Source: Streptococcus hyovaginalis DSM 12219 (GTDB lineage Bacteria > Bacillota > Bacilli > Lactobacillales > Streptococcaceae). From it: a DNA stretch of 64,000 nt. The position numbers were made by a program, and so were the translations under genes. The notes beneath the pieces were generated by a model. The model did not search any database. It was given only the letters and a program-made list of their open reading frames with translations, and was not told the origin of the DNA. The stretch lies in assembly GCF_000420785.1 (NCBI RefSeq), contig NZ_ATVP01000006.1, positions 62,001 to 126,000 of the forward strand, in the 5' to 3' direction. Numbering within the stretch: position 1 is the first letter of the stretch; each line of letters starts with the position of its first letter. This document shows, in pieces, positions 62,756 to 64,000 of this stretch.

Positions 62756-63308
62756 CTTCCCTCTCCTTTAAATCAGCAGCTTTAACAAATACACCATCTA
62801 CCATTTTTCCTTGACGGTCTTTGATTTCATTCCATGCCAATTCAAGGCATTCTGTCAATGTCAAATCAAATTTCTTTGCTACAAACATTAGATAAATAGC
62901 AATATTACGGATGCTTAATTGAATTCGACTACGTGAGTTAATACGACTTAAACGTGTTGAAATATCAATCAAACTGTTAGCAATCAATCCGATTTCTTTT
63001 GCGATGTGCAAGTAAAGCACTTCTACTGACCACTCATCCAAGTAATAATAATTGTGTTGCCCATTTTCATCTGGATTAATAGTTAGAGAGATTTTAGATA
63101 ACTCCATTTGTTGGGCTAAAATAGTTAAAACAACCACCATATCCCCAATACTATCAGCTACCTTTTCCTTATCCTTGCGTACTGTTGCATCGTTAAGCTC
63201 TCCCCATTCTTCATTGAGTTTGAGCATTTGAGATAATGGGCTCGCCTTATCAATCTCTTTTGCTGATGACCAGCCTTTTACATTTTCAATTAATTCATTA
63301 AATGTCAT
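62742..63308 (-). CDS. MazG-like nucleotide pyrophosphohydrolase
   Basis: A 188-residue protein of the MazG/all-alpha-NTP-PPase superfamily. The metal motif is KLNEEWGELNDAT (E-x2-E) and ADSIGDMVVVLTILAQQ (D-x3-D), at about 32-66. A second helical half contains LHIAKEIGLIANSLIDIS. Such enzymes remove non-canonical or signalling nucleotides, possibly ppGpp. It abuts the DUF1351 gene. Confidence 0.82.
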   Translation of the reverse strand: MTFNELIENVKGWSSAKEIDKASPLSQMLKLNEEWGELNDATVRKDKEKVADSIGDMVVVLTILAQQMELSKISLTINPDENGQHNYYYLDEWSVEVLYLHIAKEIGLIANSLIDISTRLSRINSRSRIQLSIRNIAIYLMFVAKKFDLTLTECLELAWNEIKDRQGKMVDGVFVKAADLKEREDEKV

Positions 63309-64000
63309 TAGATACCTCCTAAAGTTTCAAAACTAATAAAGTTATCCTCAAGATATTCTTTGAGTTGGTCTAGTTGCGGCTTACCTCCATGCAAAGTCAA
63401 TAGCATTGTGACTTTCATTGGCTCGCTAGGCTCAAATTTTGGTACTTCTGGTGCTGTATTTTGTGCTTGAGGTGTAATCGGTGTACTTTCCAAAATCTCG
63501 CCTGTATCAGCATCATATGCCTTGATATTTGAGTTGGCTTGTTCTTGTGCCATACGTTCAATTTCTGCTTTGCGCTCTGCCTCTGCTTTAGCTTGAGCCT
63601 CTTGTTGCTCTTTGTGTAAAGCAATAGCATCTCGGTCACTTTTCATGATTTTCAAAACATCTACTAGTGATTTACCATCTTCAAGGTCTCTAATATAGCC
63701 ATCTGCTAGCAAGTTGTATTCTTGAGCGTGTTCTCGGATAGCTTGCTTATTAGCTTTGTACTGCTCAAGTGCATCAAATTCAGCAAGTACCAACTTATCC
63801 ATCTCATCAAGAGTATCTTTCTTCAACTCAAATTTTCCAGATTTGAATTTATCTGATTTTGCATAGTTATCATACTTGCTTTCAAAAAGTGATTTTTCCA
63901 GCCCAGCCACCATACACTTGTCTTCAAAGGTTGCACGGACAACATCTAAACGCAACATTCTCTTATGTTCATCAACAGCGTTAATCCCTACTGTCATGAT
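63308..64000 (-). CDS. DUF1351 family phage protein (5' partial)
   Basis: A protein of at least 230 residues whose reading frame stays open past the right edge (codon ATC at 63998-64000), so the start seen at 63997 is probably internal. It has a long helical, charged middle (KGEFDALEQY-like, here VLAEFDALEQYKANKQAIRE) with the coiled coil AKAEAERKAEIERMAQ. The C-terminal part ends KEYLEDNFISFETLGGI. This matches the C-terminal part of DUF1351, found near ERF/RecT-type recombination genes in streptococcal phages. Confidence 0.75.
   Translation of the reverse strand: MMTVGINAVDEHKRMLRLDVVRATFEDKCMVAGLEKSLFESKYDNYAKSDKFKSGKFELKKDTLDEMDKLVLAEFDALEQYKANKQAIREHAQEYNLLADGYIRDLEDGKSLVDVLKIMKSDRDAIALHKEQQEAQAKAEAERKAEIERMAQEQANSNIKAYDADTGEILESTPITPQAQNTAPEVPKFEPSEPMKVTMLLTLHGGKPQLDQLKEYLEDNFISFETLGGI

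Noticed and set aside
1..64000. CRISPR array
   Set aside because: I saw no regularly spaced identical repeats; the repeated units in the tail gene are coding and diverged.

Overview
The window looks like a chromosomal segment of a low-GC pyogenic-group Streptococcus (S. pyogenes / dysgalactiae / equi / uberis type). The evidence is the conserved block mutM, era, dgkA, ybeY, phoH, yozE, msrA, cvfB, frr, pyrH, rplA and rplK, plus a siphoviral prophage whose lysin closely resembles that of the S. agalactiae prophage LambdaSa2. The species cannot be fixed from sequence alone. Presence of a complete ribose operon and of serA/serC argues against S. pyogenes itself.

Region 1 (1-17.6 kb) is core genome, almost all on the minus strand. 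It holds DNA repair (mutM, cut by the window edge), three NUDIX genes (the first is a pseudogene with a frameshift and a stop codon), and the era-dgkA-ybeY group. Next come a small-conductance mechanosensitive-channel-like protein, phoH, an MFS transporter, yozE-msrA, cvfB, and frr-pyrH. The L11-L1 ribosomal operon has two L1-box-like leaders. DUF3397, a VOC protein, ftsK/spoIIIE and a TauE-type permease complete the block. The MFS gene sits between two copies of a 32-bp direct repeat carrying a terminator/promoter module, which suggests it was inserted.

Region 2 (17.8-31.0 kb) starts with a decayed IS3-family element. It continues with the ribose operon rbsRKDACB, led by a near-consensus promoter overlapped by two LacI/CcpA-type operators. 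Then come a SepM-like Lon/PDZ protease with coaD and rsmD, a divergent diacylglycerol-kinase-family gene, a small DUF6440-like gene, and a serine synthesis operon serC-GNAT-serA.

Region 3 (about 31.06 kb to beyond 64 kb) is a prophage read right to left. It appears to have split a small host gene after 15 codons. From the left boundary it carries a paratox-like competence inhibitor and a lysis cassette (bifunctional lysin, Dp-1-type holin and two small membrane proteins). Next are tail fibre, tail tip, distal tail, tape measure, tail and head genes, portal, terL and terS. Beyond terS lie a short cargo unit with a tRNA-like element, an ArpU-like late regulator, RusA, several small early genes, an orphan cytosine methyltransferase, two XRE-type regulators, SSB, a MazG-like protein and a DUF1351 protein cut by the window edge. 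The integrase, repressor and right attachment site lie outside the window.

The most interesting unexplained signals are in the prophage. Four copies of a motif resembling CCGTAAAAANCCCC lie 10-13 bases upstream of -10-like hexamers. They sit at the starts of four gene modules: cargo, terminase, capsid and lysis. Two have an intrinsic terminator just upstream, and one overlaps the 3' end of the ArpU-like gene. I infer an activator-dependent late promoter family. Other points are a two-base frameshift at a TA repeat in the distal tail gene, a noncanonical tRNA-like hairpin overlapping the end of a cargo gene, and a paratox-like gene with no adjacent toxin.
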